A stretch of 64,000 bases of DNA, from positions 152,590,285-152,654,284 of the forward strand of contig CM062293.1 of the NCBI GenBank assembly GCA_031216915.1. The letters run 5' to 3'. Within the stretch, counting starts at the first letter, position 1. Each line of letters starts with the position of its first letter. The position numbers and the translations under genes were made by a program. Of the stretch, positions 1 to 13,224 are shown piece after piece. The stretch is from Pictodentalium vernedei (taxonomy: Eukaryota > Mollusca > Scaphopoda > Dentaliida > Dentaliidae). Below the pieces are notes generated by a model. It did not search any database. It was given only the letters and a program-made list of their open reading frames with translations, and was not told the DNA's origin.

Positions 1-284
1 GCTTACTGCTTTTGGTCTTAGGGCCGAAAGGCTTTTGTGTTTCTTATCTGAAGTGGCAACGTGATTGCAAACAATAGGCTAAACTTCATTTTGTTATGCA
101 ATGATTTAGGAATGAATTCCCCACGAGAACCCTGGGAAGCGAAGCAGTGTTTGTCCACTGTGGTAAGCAGTTTCTGTTTTACTACTAAAAGAGGACACAG
201 TCACCAATGCTTGGGAAGTGCAAACCCTCTCTAAAGTGGGTGATATGGCTTATTAACGCTCACACCTGGTCTTGAAAATACTCC

Positions 285-352
285 TGTTCTGGTCATGACT
301 AGCCATTGTGCGAAAATATGTGACCTTAAACACCAATAAATAAATTTAGGCA
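285..352 (+). repeat. SINE-tail-like segment in the tandem unit
   Basis: The stretch reading GGTCATGACTAGCCATTGTGCG, then ATGTGACCTTAAACACC, then AATAAATAAA matches the 3' end of the intact SINE at 23186-23530 read on its own strand. The same segment recurs near 4558-4622, 8803-8868 and 13052-13115. It was therefore part of the unit before the unit was amplified. Confidence 0.65.
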
Positions 353-1093
353 TGAATACTGGGTGGGTGTGACCTAAAATACCAGTAAACAATTATGTGG
401 TGGTTAAATGCTGAGTCTTTGGAAATTTGAAATTGCCTTTTCCTACTAGGTGTGCTCCCTACATCGGAGGATCCTCGCATTTTCAGAAATGTCAATGTAA
501 TCGACGCATGGGCGATTCTGTACCACAGAAATGTTCGTAACGTGTCTGAGAATAGATTGGATGGTTGGACAAGAATATGGACAGCGGTAAAAATGCGTGT
601 CAATTTGCTGAAATTTCACAAATTTTCGACAATGCGCTTTTTTATAAACAAGGTTTTCCATGTGAAAAAGGGTCTTTCTCTTTATCGAGGTGTTCTAGAT
701 TTTGGTTCGGGACATCTGCACTATCTATTCATTCCTTTTTGGGATATTTGTGTTCTAATTTTGTCCCTGCGTGATGGTATTTTGTACCAAAAAGGGTCTC
801 AACATCAGTCAGTTGTTGCTATTTATAGCAACTCTAAATGAGATGACAGTGTGACTTCGGTCTGAACAACTAAACAGATCCCCACCAAAAAATCGTCTGC
901 TCAACCATTACGCTGGTTTTAGTGTAATTTATCAAGCTGCTTTGTTTCTGTTTATTTTTATTAAAAACTATCAAGTTTCCTATACCCTCCTCATGTTCTC
1001 GAAAATTTACGTTATTTTCTTCTCTGGAAACAGAATGATGGAGATCTTACAATTTCAAGTTTTCTATTTATGTTTTGCCACAAAAGAACGAAT

Positions 1094-1177
1094 GGGCTGT
1101 AGCTCAGTAAGTTCAGGCATTCATTTTACTGTATGAAAAAGTTCACGTTCAATGCGATGTGTGTTCAAAACCCATCT
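1094..1177 (+). repeat. tRNA-like relic within the tandem unit
   Basis: It begins GGGCTGTAGCTCAGTAAGTTC, which resembles a tRNA 5' end with an A box, and ends about 80 bases later with TGTTCAAAACCCA, which resembles a B box. The acceptor arms do not pair well and no normal anticodon arm is seen, so this is a tRNA-derived SINE head or tRNA pseudogene, not a working tRNA. Equivalent copies sit at 5371-5453 and 9615-9697. Confidence 0.5.
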
Positions 1178-1654
1178 GTTCTTAGATTTTTTTCATTATC
1201 CTAACACATACATTTTTCGCTTTGTTCTGGTTGCATCTTCGTCTAAAGTGCATGTTTTCGCAAATTAGCTGGTAAAAAGACAGGAATACTACACAGTTAG
1301 TACATTTAAACAAAAATGTTGGAAAACAACCAATTGACCAAAAGAGACGGACCATTACTCTGCAGGCCATATTGTATAATAAGAGGCGCTATTATGTTGC
1401 AAAAATTAAGTCAAATAACTGATGATGCCTTTTGTCTTTTCAGTACCACTGACTGTCTGGCAGATTTAATGTTTCCTTGAAATAAAAGACTGCGAATATT
1501 CTCTACTACACTTAATAAATAGCCCTTGTGACAAACTAAAAGAGTATATGCACTGACACTGTTATGTTACCACCACAAGCAATACATTTCTTCTCTGTTA
1601 TGTCAGTGGTTAGGCCCTTAATTTCAGCTGTCCATGTGGGAGAAATTTGCGCAT

Positions 1655-1860
1655 TGTGCAAATGCGTACAGCACGTTAATGATGCACCTGAAGTCAACCA
1701 ATGCTAGCCCTTGGTGTGGTGGTTTAGTAAGTTTGGAAGTTAGGTAGTAGACAGCTGGCGCATAATGATTCTCTCCCTGCTATCCGCCCCCATTCATCCG
1801 ACACAATACAGGTCGGGGAAAGAGTCGTGACACACCAATAATAAACAAACAAACAAACGC
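1655..1860 (+). repeat. Diverged SINE body in the tandem unit
   Basis: It contains GTACAGCACGTTAATGATGC, then CAACCAATGCTAGCCCTTGG and GTTTAGTAAGTTTGG, in the same order as the body of the SINE at 23186-23530 (which has CAACCAATGCCGACCCTGC and GAGTTAGTATGTTGGGG). It ends in an A-rich tail with AAAC repeats. Copies are present near 5935-6132 and 10175-10378. It is more diverged than the tail segment, so assignment to the family is moderate. Confidence 0.5.
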
Positions 1861-4097
1861 AATCCATCACTACAAACTTTAAATATTCTGTGTATTTTGA
1901 GCTAAAAGATATTTCTGTTACAGAATGACTGGTAGTATAATGGCTTTACTAACAAGTTAGACCACTTTTGGAGCTAAACAAGGTTGGCTGACCGGTGTCA
2001 TGATTCCATGTGCTATACTGTCTGTCATGTATGGATAGAATACTTTCAAAGCGTGTGTATGGGATAGTTTGGTTTGGTTTTGTTTGGGTGGGGGTGGGGG
2101 GAGGGTCGTTTTGTTTCAGTTTTACATTTTACATATCTGAATCGTCTTGATTTGCCACTCACGGTTTTATCTAGAATATTTTTTGATATGTTGTGTGGAG
2201 CAGGGAGTAACGATAGGTTGGGAAAGCATTTACGTTACAACAATTAGTGTTTTACAGATGAAGTTTACATTCCTACGAGCATCGACATGGAGCATTCAAG
2301 GTTCCTACATCTCCCTCTGTTTATCCCGCGTAGGTATTAATTTTGTGTATCATACAATGAATGAATATTTTAGAAGGGAACCGTTTGATTTGAGTTTTTG
2401 GTTCAGATTCGACTTGTTTCAGCATATGGCGGGCATTCGGTACCTCAGCACAATCGCCGTGGTTTTGGTCGGCTGTCGTTTAAGACTGCTTGCATCAGAC
2501 TAGCAAATGGTGACATTGGTTCCATATTGTAGCCCTAAGAAAGTTATGTATAGTTTAAGAGAAGTCACTTTCCAAACTTCCCAGATTTATTAACTTAAAG
2601 AAGTGCTAGCCGATTTGTGTGATTACTTGCCTTAAGAGTAGGTCCTGTTCTGTGTTGGGCAGTATTACTTCTGTGTAAGTATTAATTCATGTAGGTCACA
2701 CAGAGAGATTGGTATTCGTTTGAAAAGGTCACGCCTTTCATGTAACAGCCGACGGTCGAAACCATGGACTCTTCTTATCAAAGTTGTGAACTTGTATACG
2801 CCAGTGTTCCAATTATTAATTCAACGTTTATGATAACGTCAATGAGGTGTTCACTCACCACAAAGTGACTGTTAAAAATGTTTCCTATAATTCAGAAGAT
2901 AATATTTCACAAGAATAAAATCATGAACAATGGAAATTTTTACATGTGCCATTTATTGGTTTAGTCAACTAAAAAAAAATATATTTTTCAATTTTTGCCT
3001 ATGGTTACCCTTATGGAATTTATCAAAAAACTTTAAAAAATTTTTGGCCCATTTTAGGATGCAAAAAGGATCTATATACAAAAATACCATTGTTTACACT
3101 TTTTTTCTGCTGAAATCGCCTGTTCTGACTGAATAAATGAACGTAAAGTAAACAGTGGGTATCACTTAAGGCCTAAATTCAGTTTTTTCCGGCAATCACA
3201 GCCGTAGCTTCACGCACAGTGTCACTTTTCTGTACATAATAAAATCAGGACTCAGAGTTTCCACTCGTTAGATACATGAAACACGAGACAGCCTCTGCAA
3301 ACAGAATCCATCCATATTCTGTCTAAACGGACTGAATAATAATCTTCGGTTCATGTTTTTTTAGTGTTCTATCTATTCAAAATATAGCTGTTACAGCCGA
3401 GAGAAAGAAACTTGTCAGTTCCAATTGTTTGTTTTTCAGTTCTTCTACAGGAAATTAACTTCTGCGATTTGGAAGACTGTAGTATTTTCGATTACACCTC
3501 CACTGCGTCTTCTAAGCAGAAAGGCGGAGGTTAGTGTGTCTAAAAACAAATGTTGCCTTTCAGAAGCTGATTTTGATTGTTCCCTGTTGAAAAGGGAAAC
3601 GCCTTCCTTATCTACGACTGAGCAAACCCCGAATAGCAATGGCGTCTAAATATCAGTCATTATAGGAATCTAAGAAACTCATTTCTAGACCCTTGAGGGA
3701 TTTTTTCCTCAAGCTAGTCGGAGCTTGGCGAGGTTATTTAGGGGCCGAGAGATATTTCTACATACATACCGACGTGTATTACGTGTAACGGCGCGTGAGG
3801 TGATTAGGGTGGATTTGCTTTGGATACCCCCAAGTCCAATCCCATATTTGTTCAGTGCTATGGGATGAGATTTCAATTATATTGCCTAGCTACCACACAA
3901 GGTTTATCAGTGGTCATTTAGAGTCAAGAGAGGATGTTTCGAAAAAAAAACAATTTTCAGCCTATTTTAGAGTTTTCAGGGCTGCAAATTTTGCGATATG
4001 TGTGCTTATAACCCAAATCTCAGACTATCATGATTAATGCCTTTCAGTGGAGGGCTCGGCAGAACTATCTTTGGTTCTGTCAACCTTTTAACCCAAA

Positions 4098-4131
4098 CAC
4101 CCCCCCCCCCCCCCACACACACACACACACA
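4098..4131. repeat. Poly-C plus (CA)n microsatellite
   Basis: A C-run directly followed by CACACA repeats. The same compound tract occurs at about 8346-8371 and 12588-12625 in the next two units with different lengths, so it varies between units. Confidence 0.9.
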
Positions 4132-4266
4132 TGCAGTAGCTGTAGACTAGGGAGAACAGTTACGCAACAGCCGGTGGATGAATATTTTATAAGAGTGCAC
4201 ACGAGTATATTATTGTAGGAGCCCTGGGAACTACAGTAGTGTTGTTAACTGCGGTGGCCACGTTGT

Positions 4267-7200
4267 GCTTTACTGCTTTTGGTCTTAGGACCCAAAGACT
4301 TGTGTGTTTCTTCTCTGAAGCGGCAACGTAATTGCAAACAATAGGCTAAACTTCATTTTGTTATGTTTAATAGCATTGATTTAGGCATGAATTCCCCGCG
4401 AGAACTCCGGAAAGCGAAGCAGTGTTTGTCCACTGCGGAAAGCAGGTTCTGTTTTACTGGTAAAATAGGAGCCAGTCACCAATGCTTGTGAAGTGCAAAC
4501 CCTCTCTAAGGTGGGTGATATGGCTTATTAACGCACACACCTGGTCTTGAAAATACTCATGTTGTGGTCATGACTAGCCATTGTGCGAAAATATGTGACC
4601 TTAAACACCAATAAATAAATTTAGGCATGAATACTGTGTGGGTGTGACCTAAAATACCAGTAAACAATTATGTGGTGGTTAAATGCTGAGTCTTTGGAAC
4701 TTTGAAACTGCCTTTTCCTACTAGGGGTGCTCCCTGAATCGGAGGACCCTCGCATTTTCAGAAATGTCAATGTAATCGACGCATGGGCGATTCTGTACCA
4801 CAGAAACGTTCGTAACGTGACTGAGAATAGATTGGATGGTTGGACAAGAATATGGACAGCGGTAAAATGCGTGTCAATTTGGTGAAATTTCACAAATTTT
4901 CGACAATGCGCTTTTTTATAAACAAGGTTTTCAATGTGAAAAAGGGTCTTTCTCTTTATCGAGGTGTTCTAGATTTTGGTTCGGGACATCTGCACTATCT
5001 ATTCATTCCTTTCTGGGATATTTGTGTTCTAATTTTGACCCTGGGTGATGGTATTTTGTACCAAAATGGGTCCCAACATCAGTCTGTTGTTACTATTTAT
5101 AGTAACTCTAAATGAGATGACAATGTGACACCGGTCTGAACAACTAAACAGAACCCCACCAAAAAATCGTCTGATCAACCATTACGCTGGTTTTTGTGTA
5201 ATTTATCACAGCTGCTTTGTTTCTGTTTATTTTTATTAAAAACTATCCATATTCCTATACCCTCCTCATGTACTCGAAAATTTACGTTAGTTTCTTCTCT
5301 GGAAACAGAATGATGGAGATCTTACAATTTCAAGTTTTCTATTTATTTTTTGCCACAAAAGAACGAACTTGGCTGTAGCTCAGTAAGTTCAGGTGTTCAT
5401 TTTGCTGTATGAAAAAGTTCACGTTCAATGCGATGTGTGTTCAAAACCCACCTGTTCTTAGATTTTTCTCATTATCCTAACACGTACATTTTTCGCTTTG
5501 TTCTGGTTGCATCTTTATCTATATTGCATGTTTTCGCAAATTAGCTGGTAAAAAGACAGAAATACTCCACAGTCAGTATATTTAAACAAAAATGTTGGAA
5601 AACAACCAATTTCCCCAAAAAGAGAAAGACTATTACTCTGCAGGCCACATTCTATAATAACAGGCGCTATTATGTTTCAAAAATTAAGTCAAATAACTGA
5701 TAATGCCTTTTGTCTCTTCAGCACCACTGACTGTCTGACAGATTTAATGTTTCCTTGAAATAAATGACGGATATTCTCTACTACACTTAATAAATCGCCC
5801 TTGTGACAAACTAAAAGCGTATATGCACTGACACTGTTATGTTACCACCATAAGCAATGCATTTCTTCTCTGTTATGTCAGTGCTGATGGCCTTAATTTC
5901 AGCTGTCCATGTGGGAGCACTTTGCGCATTGTGCAAATGCGTACAGCACGTTAATGATACACTTGCCTTCAACCAATGCTAGCCCTTGGTGTGGTGGTTT
6001 AGTAAGTTCGGAAGTTAGGTAGTAGATAGCTGACGCAGAATGATTCTCTCCGTTCTATCTGCCCTCATTCATCCGACACCATACCCGTCGCGGAAAGAGT
6101 CGTAATACACCAATAATAAACAAGCAAATGCAATCCATCACTACAAACTTTAAATATTCTGTATATTTTGAGCTAAAAGATATTTCTGTCACAGAATGAC
6201 TGGTAGTATAATGGCTTTACTAACAAGTTAGACCACTTTTGGAGCTAAACAAGGTTGGCGGACCTGTGTCGTGATTCCAGGTGCTATACTGCCTGTCATG
6301 TATGGATAGCATACTTTCAAAGCGTGTGTATGGGATAGTTTGGTTTGGTTTGGTTTGGGTGGGGGTGGGGGAGGGGCGTTTTGTTTCAGTTTTACATTTT
6401 ACATCTCTGAATCGTCTCGATTTGCCACTCGCGGTTTTATCTAGAATATTTTTTGATGTATTGTGTGGAGCAGGGAGTCAGGATAGGTTGGGAAAGCATT
6501 CACGTTACAACAATTAGTGGTTTACAGATGGAGTTTACATTCCCACGAGCATCGACATGGAGCATTCATGGTTCCTACCTCTCCCTCTGTTTATCCCGCG
6601 ACAGTATTAATTTTGTGTATCATACAATGAATGAATATTTTAGAGGGGATTTGAGTTTGATTTGATTTGAGTTTTTGGTTCAGATTCGACTTGTTTCAGC
6701 ATTTGGCGGGCATTCGGTACCTCAGCACACTCGCCGTGGTTTTGGTCGGCTGTCGTTTAAGACTACTTGCATCAAACAATCAAATGGTAACATTGGTTCC
6801 ATATTGTAGCCCTACGAAAGTTATATATATTTTAAGGGAAGTCACTTTCCAAACTTCCCAGATTTATTTACTTAAAGAATTGCTAGCTGATTTATGTGAT
6901 TCCTTGCCTTAAGAGTAGGTCATGTTCTGTGTTGGGCAGTATTACTTCTGTGTAAGTATTAATTCATGTAGGTCACACAGAGAGATTGGGATTCGTTGGA
7001 AAAGGTCAAGCCTTTCATGTAACAGCCGACGGTCGAAACCATGATCTCTTCTTTTCAAAGTTGTGAACTTGTATACGCCAGTGTTTCAATTATGAACTCA
7101 ACGTTTATGATAACGCCAAGGAGGTGTTCACTCACCACACAGTGACTGTTAAAAATGTCTTATATAATTCAGAAGATAATTTTTCACAAGAATAAAATTA

Positions 7201-8509
7201 TGAACAATGGAAATTTTTACGTGTGCCATTTATTGGTTTAGTCAACTAAAAAAAAATTATTTTTCAATTTTTGCCTATGGTGACCCTTATGGAATTTAGC
7301 AAAAAACTTCAAAATTTTGTTGGCCCATTTTATGATGCAAAAAGGATCTATATACAAAAATACCTTTGTTTACACTTCTTTTCTGCTGAAATCGCCTGTT
7401 CTGACTGAATAAATGAACGTAAAGTAAAGAGTGGGTATCACTTAAGGCCTAAATTAAGTTTTTTCCGGCAATCACAGCCGTAGGTTCACACACAGTGTCA
7501 CTTTTCTGTACATTATAAAATCAGGACTCGGAGTTTCCACGCGTTAGATACATGAAACACGAGGCAACCTCTGCAAACAGAATCCATGCATATTCTGTCT
7601 AAACGGACTGAATAATAATCTTCGGTTCATGTTTTTTTAATGTTCCATCTATTCAAAATATAGCTCTTACAGCCGACAGAAAGAAACTTGTCAATTCCAA
7701 TCGTTTGTTTTTCAGTACTTCTACAGGAAAGCAGTTTCTGCGATTTGGAAGACTGTAGTATTTTCGATGAAACCTCCATAGCGTCTTCTAACCAGAAAGA
7801 CGGTGGTTAGTGTGTCTAAAAACAAATGTTGCCTTTCAGAATCTGATTGTGATTGTTCCCTTTTGAAAAGGGAAACGCCTTCCTTATCTACGACTGAGCA
7901 AACCCCGAATAGCAATGACGTCTAAATATCAGTCATTAGAGGCATCTAAGAAACTCATTTCCAGTCACTTGAGGGATTTTTTGCTCATGCCAGTACGAGC
8001 TTGGCGAGGTTATTTATGGGCCGAGAGATATTTCTACATACATACCGACGTGTATTACGCGTGAGGTGATTAGGGTGGATTTGCTTTGGATACCCCCAAG
8101 TTCAATCCCATATTTGTTCAGTGCTATGGGATGAGCTTTCACACAAAGGTTATCAGTGGTTATTTAGAGTAAAGAGAGTATGTTTCGAACAAATCCGATT
8201 TTCAGCATATTTTAGAGTTTTCAGGGGTGCTGATTTTGCAATATGTGTGCTTATACCCCAAATCTCAGACTATCATGATTAAGGCCTTTCATTGGAGGGC
8301 TCGGCAGAACTATGTTTGGTTCCGCTAACCCTTTAACCCAAACCTCCCCCCCCCCCCACACACACACACACGCATACAGTAGCTGTAGACTAGGGAGAGC
8401 ATTTACGCAACAGCCGGTGGATGAATATTTTATAAGAGTACACATGAGTATATTCTTGTAGGGGCCCTGGGAACTACAGTAGTGTTGTTAACTGAGGTGG
8501 CCACGTTGT
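4267..8509. repeat. ~4.25 kb tandem unit, copy 2
   Basis: Second full copy, head to tail with copy 1. It has the same internal order: SINE-like tail near 4560-4622, tRNA-like relic 5371-5453, T/G-rich stretch near 6340-6375, poly-C/(CA)n near 8346-8371. In its first part it differs from copies 1 and 3 at several linked sites, for example GGACCCTCG where they have GGATCCTCG near 4740. In its last part (about 8100-8200) it shares a deletion and a divergent stretch with copy 3 against copy 1. No ORF is conserved with the other copies. Confidence 0.93.
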
Positions 8510-11500
8510 GCTTACTGCTTTTGGTCTTAGGACCGAAAGACTTTTGTGTTTCTTATCTGAAGTGGCAACGTGATTGCAAACAATAGGCTAAACTTCATTT
8601 TGTTATGTTTAATAGCAATGGTTTAGGCATGAATTCCCCCGAGAATCCTGGAAAGCGAAGCAGTGTTTGTCCACTGCGGTAAGCAGTTTGTGTTTTACTA
8701 CTAAAAGAGGACCCAGTCACCAATGCTTGGGAAGTGCAAACCCTCTCTAAAGTGGGTGATATGGCTTATTAACGCTCACACCTGGTCTTGAAAATACTCC
8801 TGTTCTGGTCATGACTAGCCATTGTGCGAAAATATGTGACCTTAAACACCAATAAATAAATTTAGGCATGAATACTGGGTGGGTGTGACCTAAAATACCA
8901 GTAAACAATTATGTGGTGGTTAAATGCTGAGTCTTTGGAACTTTGAAACTGCCTTTTCCTACTAGGTGTGCTCCCTACATCGGAGGATCCTCGCATTTTC
9001 AGAAATGTCAATATAATCGACGCATGGGCGATTCTGTACCACAGAAAGGTTCGTAACGTGTCTGAGAATAGATTGGATGGTTGGACAAGAATATGGACAG
9101 CGGTAAAAAATGCGTGTCAATTTGGTAAAATTTCACAAATTTTCGACAATTCGCTTTTTTATAAACAAGGTGTTCAATTGGAAAAAAGGGTCTTTCTCTT
9201 TATCGAGGTGTTCTAGATTTTGGTTCGGGACATCTACACTATCTATTCATTCCTTTTTGGGATATTTGTGTTCACATTTTGTCCCTGGGTGATGGTATTT
9301 TGTACCAAAAAGGGTCCCAGCATCAGTCAGTTGTTGCTATTTATAGTAACTCTAAATGAGATGACAATGTGACTGCGGTCTGAACAACTAAACAGATCCC
9401 CACCAAAAAATCGTCTGCTCAACCATTACGCTGGTTTTAGTGTAATTTATCACAGCTGCTTTGTTTCTGTTTATTTTTTATTAAAAACTATCAATTTTCC
9501 TATACCCTCCTCGTGTACTCGAAAATATACGTTATTTTCTTCTCTGGAAACAGAATGATGGAGATCTTACAATTTAAAGTTTTCTATTTATTTTTTGCCA
9601 CAAAAGAACAAACCGGGCTGTAGCTCAGTAAGTTCAGGCGTTCAGTTTGCTGTATGAAAAAGTTCACGTTCAATGCGATGTGTGTTCAAAACCCACCTGT
9701 TCTTAGATTTTTCTCATTATCCCAACACATACATTTTTCGCTTTGTTCTGGTTGCATCTTCGTCTATAGTGCATGTTTTCGCAAAATAGCTGGTAAAAAG
9801 ACAGGAATACTCCACAGTCAGTATATTTAAACAAAAAAGTTCGAAAACAACCAATTGCCCAAAAAAGACAGACCATTACTCCGCAGGTCATATTGTATAA
9901 TAAGAAGCGCTATTATGTTGCAAAAATTAAGTCAAATAACTGATGATGCCTTTTGTCTGTTCATCACCACTGACTGTCTGACAGATTTAATGTTTCCTTG
10001 AAATAAAAGACTGCAAATATTCTCTACTGCGCTTAATAAATAGCCCTTGTGACAAACTAAAAGAGTATATGCAGTGACACTGTTATGTTACCACCATAAG
10101 CAATGCATTTCTTCTCTTTTTTGTCAGTGGTGAGACCCTTAATTTCAGCTGTCCATGTGTGAGCAATTTGTGCATTGTGCAAATGCGTACAGCACGTTAA
10201 TGATACACTTGCCGTCACCCAATGCTAGCCCTTGGTGTGGTGGTTTAGTAAGTTCGGAAGTTAGGTAGTAGATAGCTGGCGCAGAATGATTCTCTCCGTG
10301 CTATCCGCCCTCATTCATCCTACACAATACAGGTCGGGGAAAGAGTCATGATGCACCAAAAATAAACAAACAAATGCAATCCATCACTACAAACTCTAAA
10401 TATTCTGTGTATTTTGAGCTAAAAGATATTTCTGTCACAGAATGACTGGTAGAATAATGGCTTTACTAACAAGTTAGACCACTTTTGGAGCTAAACAAGG
10501 TTGGCGGACCGGTATCATGATTCAATGTGCTATACTGTCTGTCATGTATGGATAGCATACTTTCAAAGCGTGTGTACGGGATAGTTTGGTTTGGTTTGGT
10601 TTGGGTGGGGGTAGGGGAGGGGCGTTTTATTTCATTTTTACATTTTACATCTCTGAATCGTCTTGATTTTCCACTCGCGGTTTTGTCTAGAATATTTTTT
10701 GAAATGTTGTGTGGAGCAGGGAATCACGATAGGTTGGAAAAGCATTTACGTTACAACAATTTGTGTATTACAAATGAAGTTTACATTCCTACGAGCATCG
10801 ACATGGATCATTCAGGGTTCCTGCCTCTCCCTCTTTTATCCCGGGTCAGTATTAATTTTGTGTATCATACAATGAATGAATATTTTAGAGGGGAACCGTT
10901 TGATTTGAGTTTTTGGTTCAGATTCGACTTGTTTCAGCATTTGGCGGGTATTCGGTACCTCAGCACACTCGCCGTGGTTTTCGTCGGTTGTCGTTTAAGG
11001 CTGCTTGCATCAAACAAGCAAATGTTAACATTTGTTCAATATTGTAGCCCTAAGAAAGTTATGTATAGTTTAAGAGAAGTCACTTTCCAAACTTTCCAGA
11101 TTTATTAACTTAAAGAATTGCTAGCCGATTTGTGTGATTATTTGCCTTAAGAGTAGGTCATGTTCTGTGTTGGGCAGTATTACTTCTGTGTAGGTATTGA
11201 TTCATGTAGGTCACACAGAGAGATTGGTATTCGTTGGAAAAAGTCAAGCCTTTCATGTAACAGCCGAAGGTGGAAACCATGGACTCTTCTTATCAAAGTT
11301 GTGAACTTGTATACGCCAGTGTTCCAATTATGAATTTAACGTTTATGATAACGTCAATGAGGTGTTCACTCACCACACAGTGACTACTAAAATGTCTTCT
11401 ATAATTCAGTAGATAATATTTCACAAGAATAAAATCATGAACAATGGAAAATTTTACGTGTGCCATTGATTGGTTTAGTCAACTAAAAAAAAAATATTTT

Positions 11501-12590
11501 TCAATTTTTGACTATGGTAACCTTTTTGGAATTTATCAAAAAACTTCAAAATTTTTTTTAGCCCATTTTATGATGCAAAAAAGGATCTATATACAAAAAT
11601 ACCATTGTTTACACTTTTTTCTGCTGAAATCGCCTGTTCTGACTGAATAAATGAACGTAAAGTAAACAATGGGTATCACTTAAGGCCTAAATTCAGTTTT
11701 TCCGTCAATCACATCCGTAGGTTCACGCACAGTGTCACTTTCTGTACATTATAAAATCAGGACTCGGAGTTTCCACTCGTTAGATATATGAAACACGAGG
11801 CAACCTCTGCAAACAGAATCCATGCATATTCTGTCTAAACAGACTGAATAATAATCTTCGGTTCATGTTTTTTTAGTGTTCTATCTATTCAAAATATAGC
11901 TGTTACAGCCGAGAGAAAGAAACTTGTCAATTCCAATCGTTTGTTGTTCAGTACTTCTACAGGAAAGCAACTTCTGCGACTTGGAAGACTGTAGTATTTT
12001 CGATTATACCTCCACAGCGTCTTCTAACCAGAAAGACGGAGGTTAGTGGTGTGTCTAAAAACAAATGTTGCCTTTCAGAAGCAGATTTTGATTGTTCTTT
12101 TTGAAAAGGGAAACGCCTTCCTTATCTTCGACTGAGCAACCCCCGAATAGCAATGGCGTCTAAATATCAGTCATTAGAGGCATCTAAGAAACTCATTTCC
12201 AGTCACTTGAGGGATTTTTTCCTCAAGCTAGTCCGAGCTTGGCGAGGTTATTTAGGGGCCGAGAGATATTTCTACATACATACCGACGTGTATTACGTGT
12301 AACGGCGCGTGAGGTGATTAGGGTGGATTTGCTTTGGATACCCCCAAGTACAATCCCATATTTGTTCAGTGCTATGGGATGAGCTTTCACACAAAGGTTA
12401 TCAGTGGTTATTTAGAGTAAAGAGAGTATGTTTCGAACAAATCCAATTTTCAGCATATTTTAGAGTTTTCAGGGGTGCTGATTTTGCGATATGTTTGCTT
12501 ATACCCCAAATCTCAGACTATCATGATTAACGCCTTTCAGTGGAGGGCTCGGCAGAACTATCTTTGGTTCCGTCAACCCTTTAACCCAAC

Positions 12591-12621
<31 letters not shown>

Positions 12622-12759
12622 ACATACAGTAGCTGTAGACTAGGGAGAGCATTTACGCAACAGTCGGTGGATGAATATTTTATAAGAGTACACATGAGTA
12701 TATTCTTGTAGGGGCCCTGGGAACTACAGTAGTGTTGTTAACTGAGGTGGCCACGTTGT
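8510..12759. repeat. ~4.25 kb tandem unit, copy 3
   Basis: Third full copy in the same orientation. Its first part matches copy 1 at sites where copy 2 differs, and its last part matches copy 2 at a shared deletion near 12375-12400. It holds the tRNA-like relic (9615-9697), the T/G-rich stretch near 10585-10622 and a poly-C/(CA)n tract near 12588-12625. A 193-residue frame at 10527-11108 reads through the T/G-rich stretch but is broken in copies 1 and 2, so it is not taken as a gene. Confidence 0.93.
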
Positions 12760-13224
12760 GCTTACTGCTTTTGGTCTTAGGACCGAGAGACTTTTGTGTT
12801 TCTTATCTGAAGTGGCAACGTGATTGCAAACAATAGGCTAAACGTCATTTTGTTATGTTTAATAGCAATGATTTAGGCATGAATTCCCCGCGAGAATCCT
12901 GGGAAGCGAAGCAGTGTTTGTCCACTGCGGTAAGCAGTTTGTGTTTTACTACTAAAAGAGGACCCAGTCACCAATGCTTGGGAAGTGCAAACCCTCTCTA
13001 AAGTAGGTGATATGGCTTATTAACGCTCACACCTGGTCTTGAAAATACTCCTGTTCTGGTCATGACTAGCCATTGTGCGAAAATATGTGACCTTAAACAC
13101 CAATAAATAAATTTAGGCATGAATACTGGGTGGGTGTGACCTAAAATACCAGTAAACAATTATGTGGTGGTTAAATGCTGAGTCTTTGGAACTTTGAAAC
13201 TGCCTTTTCCTACTAGGTGTGCTC
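12760..13224. repeat. Tandem unit, partial copy 4
   Basis: About 465 bp of a fourth unit, collinear with 1-465 and closest to copy 3. It stops after TACTAGGTGTGCTCC, where the next base no longer matches the unit (CCTACATCGG in copy 1, GGTTATCTTA here). The sequence after this point is the 3' part of a LINE, which marks the right edge of the array. Confidence 0.9.

Larger units (their letters stand above)
1..4266. repeat. ~4.25 kb tandem unit, copy 1
   Basis: First copy of a long tandem repeat; the window opens inside it. The phase is set by the landmark GCTTACTGCTTTTGGTCTTA, which recurs at about 4267, 8510 and 12760, giving periods of roughly 4266, 4243 and 4250 bp. The copy contains, in order, a SINE-like tail (about 285-350), a tRNA-like relic (1094-1177), a diverged SINE body (about 1655-1860), a TTTGGTTTGG/GGGTGGGG stretch (about 2060-2105) and a poly-C/(CA)n tract (about 4098-4131). 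Short ORFs such as 452-841 are not preserved in the other copies, because their frames are broken by indels in A-runs, so the unit looks non-coding. No rRNA, snRNA or histone gene was recognised. Compared with the other copies it keeps about 20 extra bases near 3870-3895. Confidence 0.93.

Noticed and set aside
452-841. 129-residue frame in tandem unit 1, with partial relatives at 4840-5115 and 8968-9292
   Set aside because: The frame is cut or shifted in the other units by indels in A-runs, there is no recognisable domain, and the changes do not spare codon third positions. It is an open stretch in a non-coding repeat.
1094-1177. Functional tRNA gene
   Set aside because: The acceptor stem does not pair and the anticodon arm is not formed. 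Only A and B box-like words remain.
10527-11108. 193-residue frame in tandem unit 3
   Set aside because: It reads through a TTTGGTTTGG/GGGTGGGG low-complexity stretch and is interrupted in units 1 and 2.
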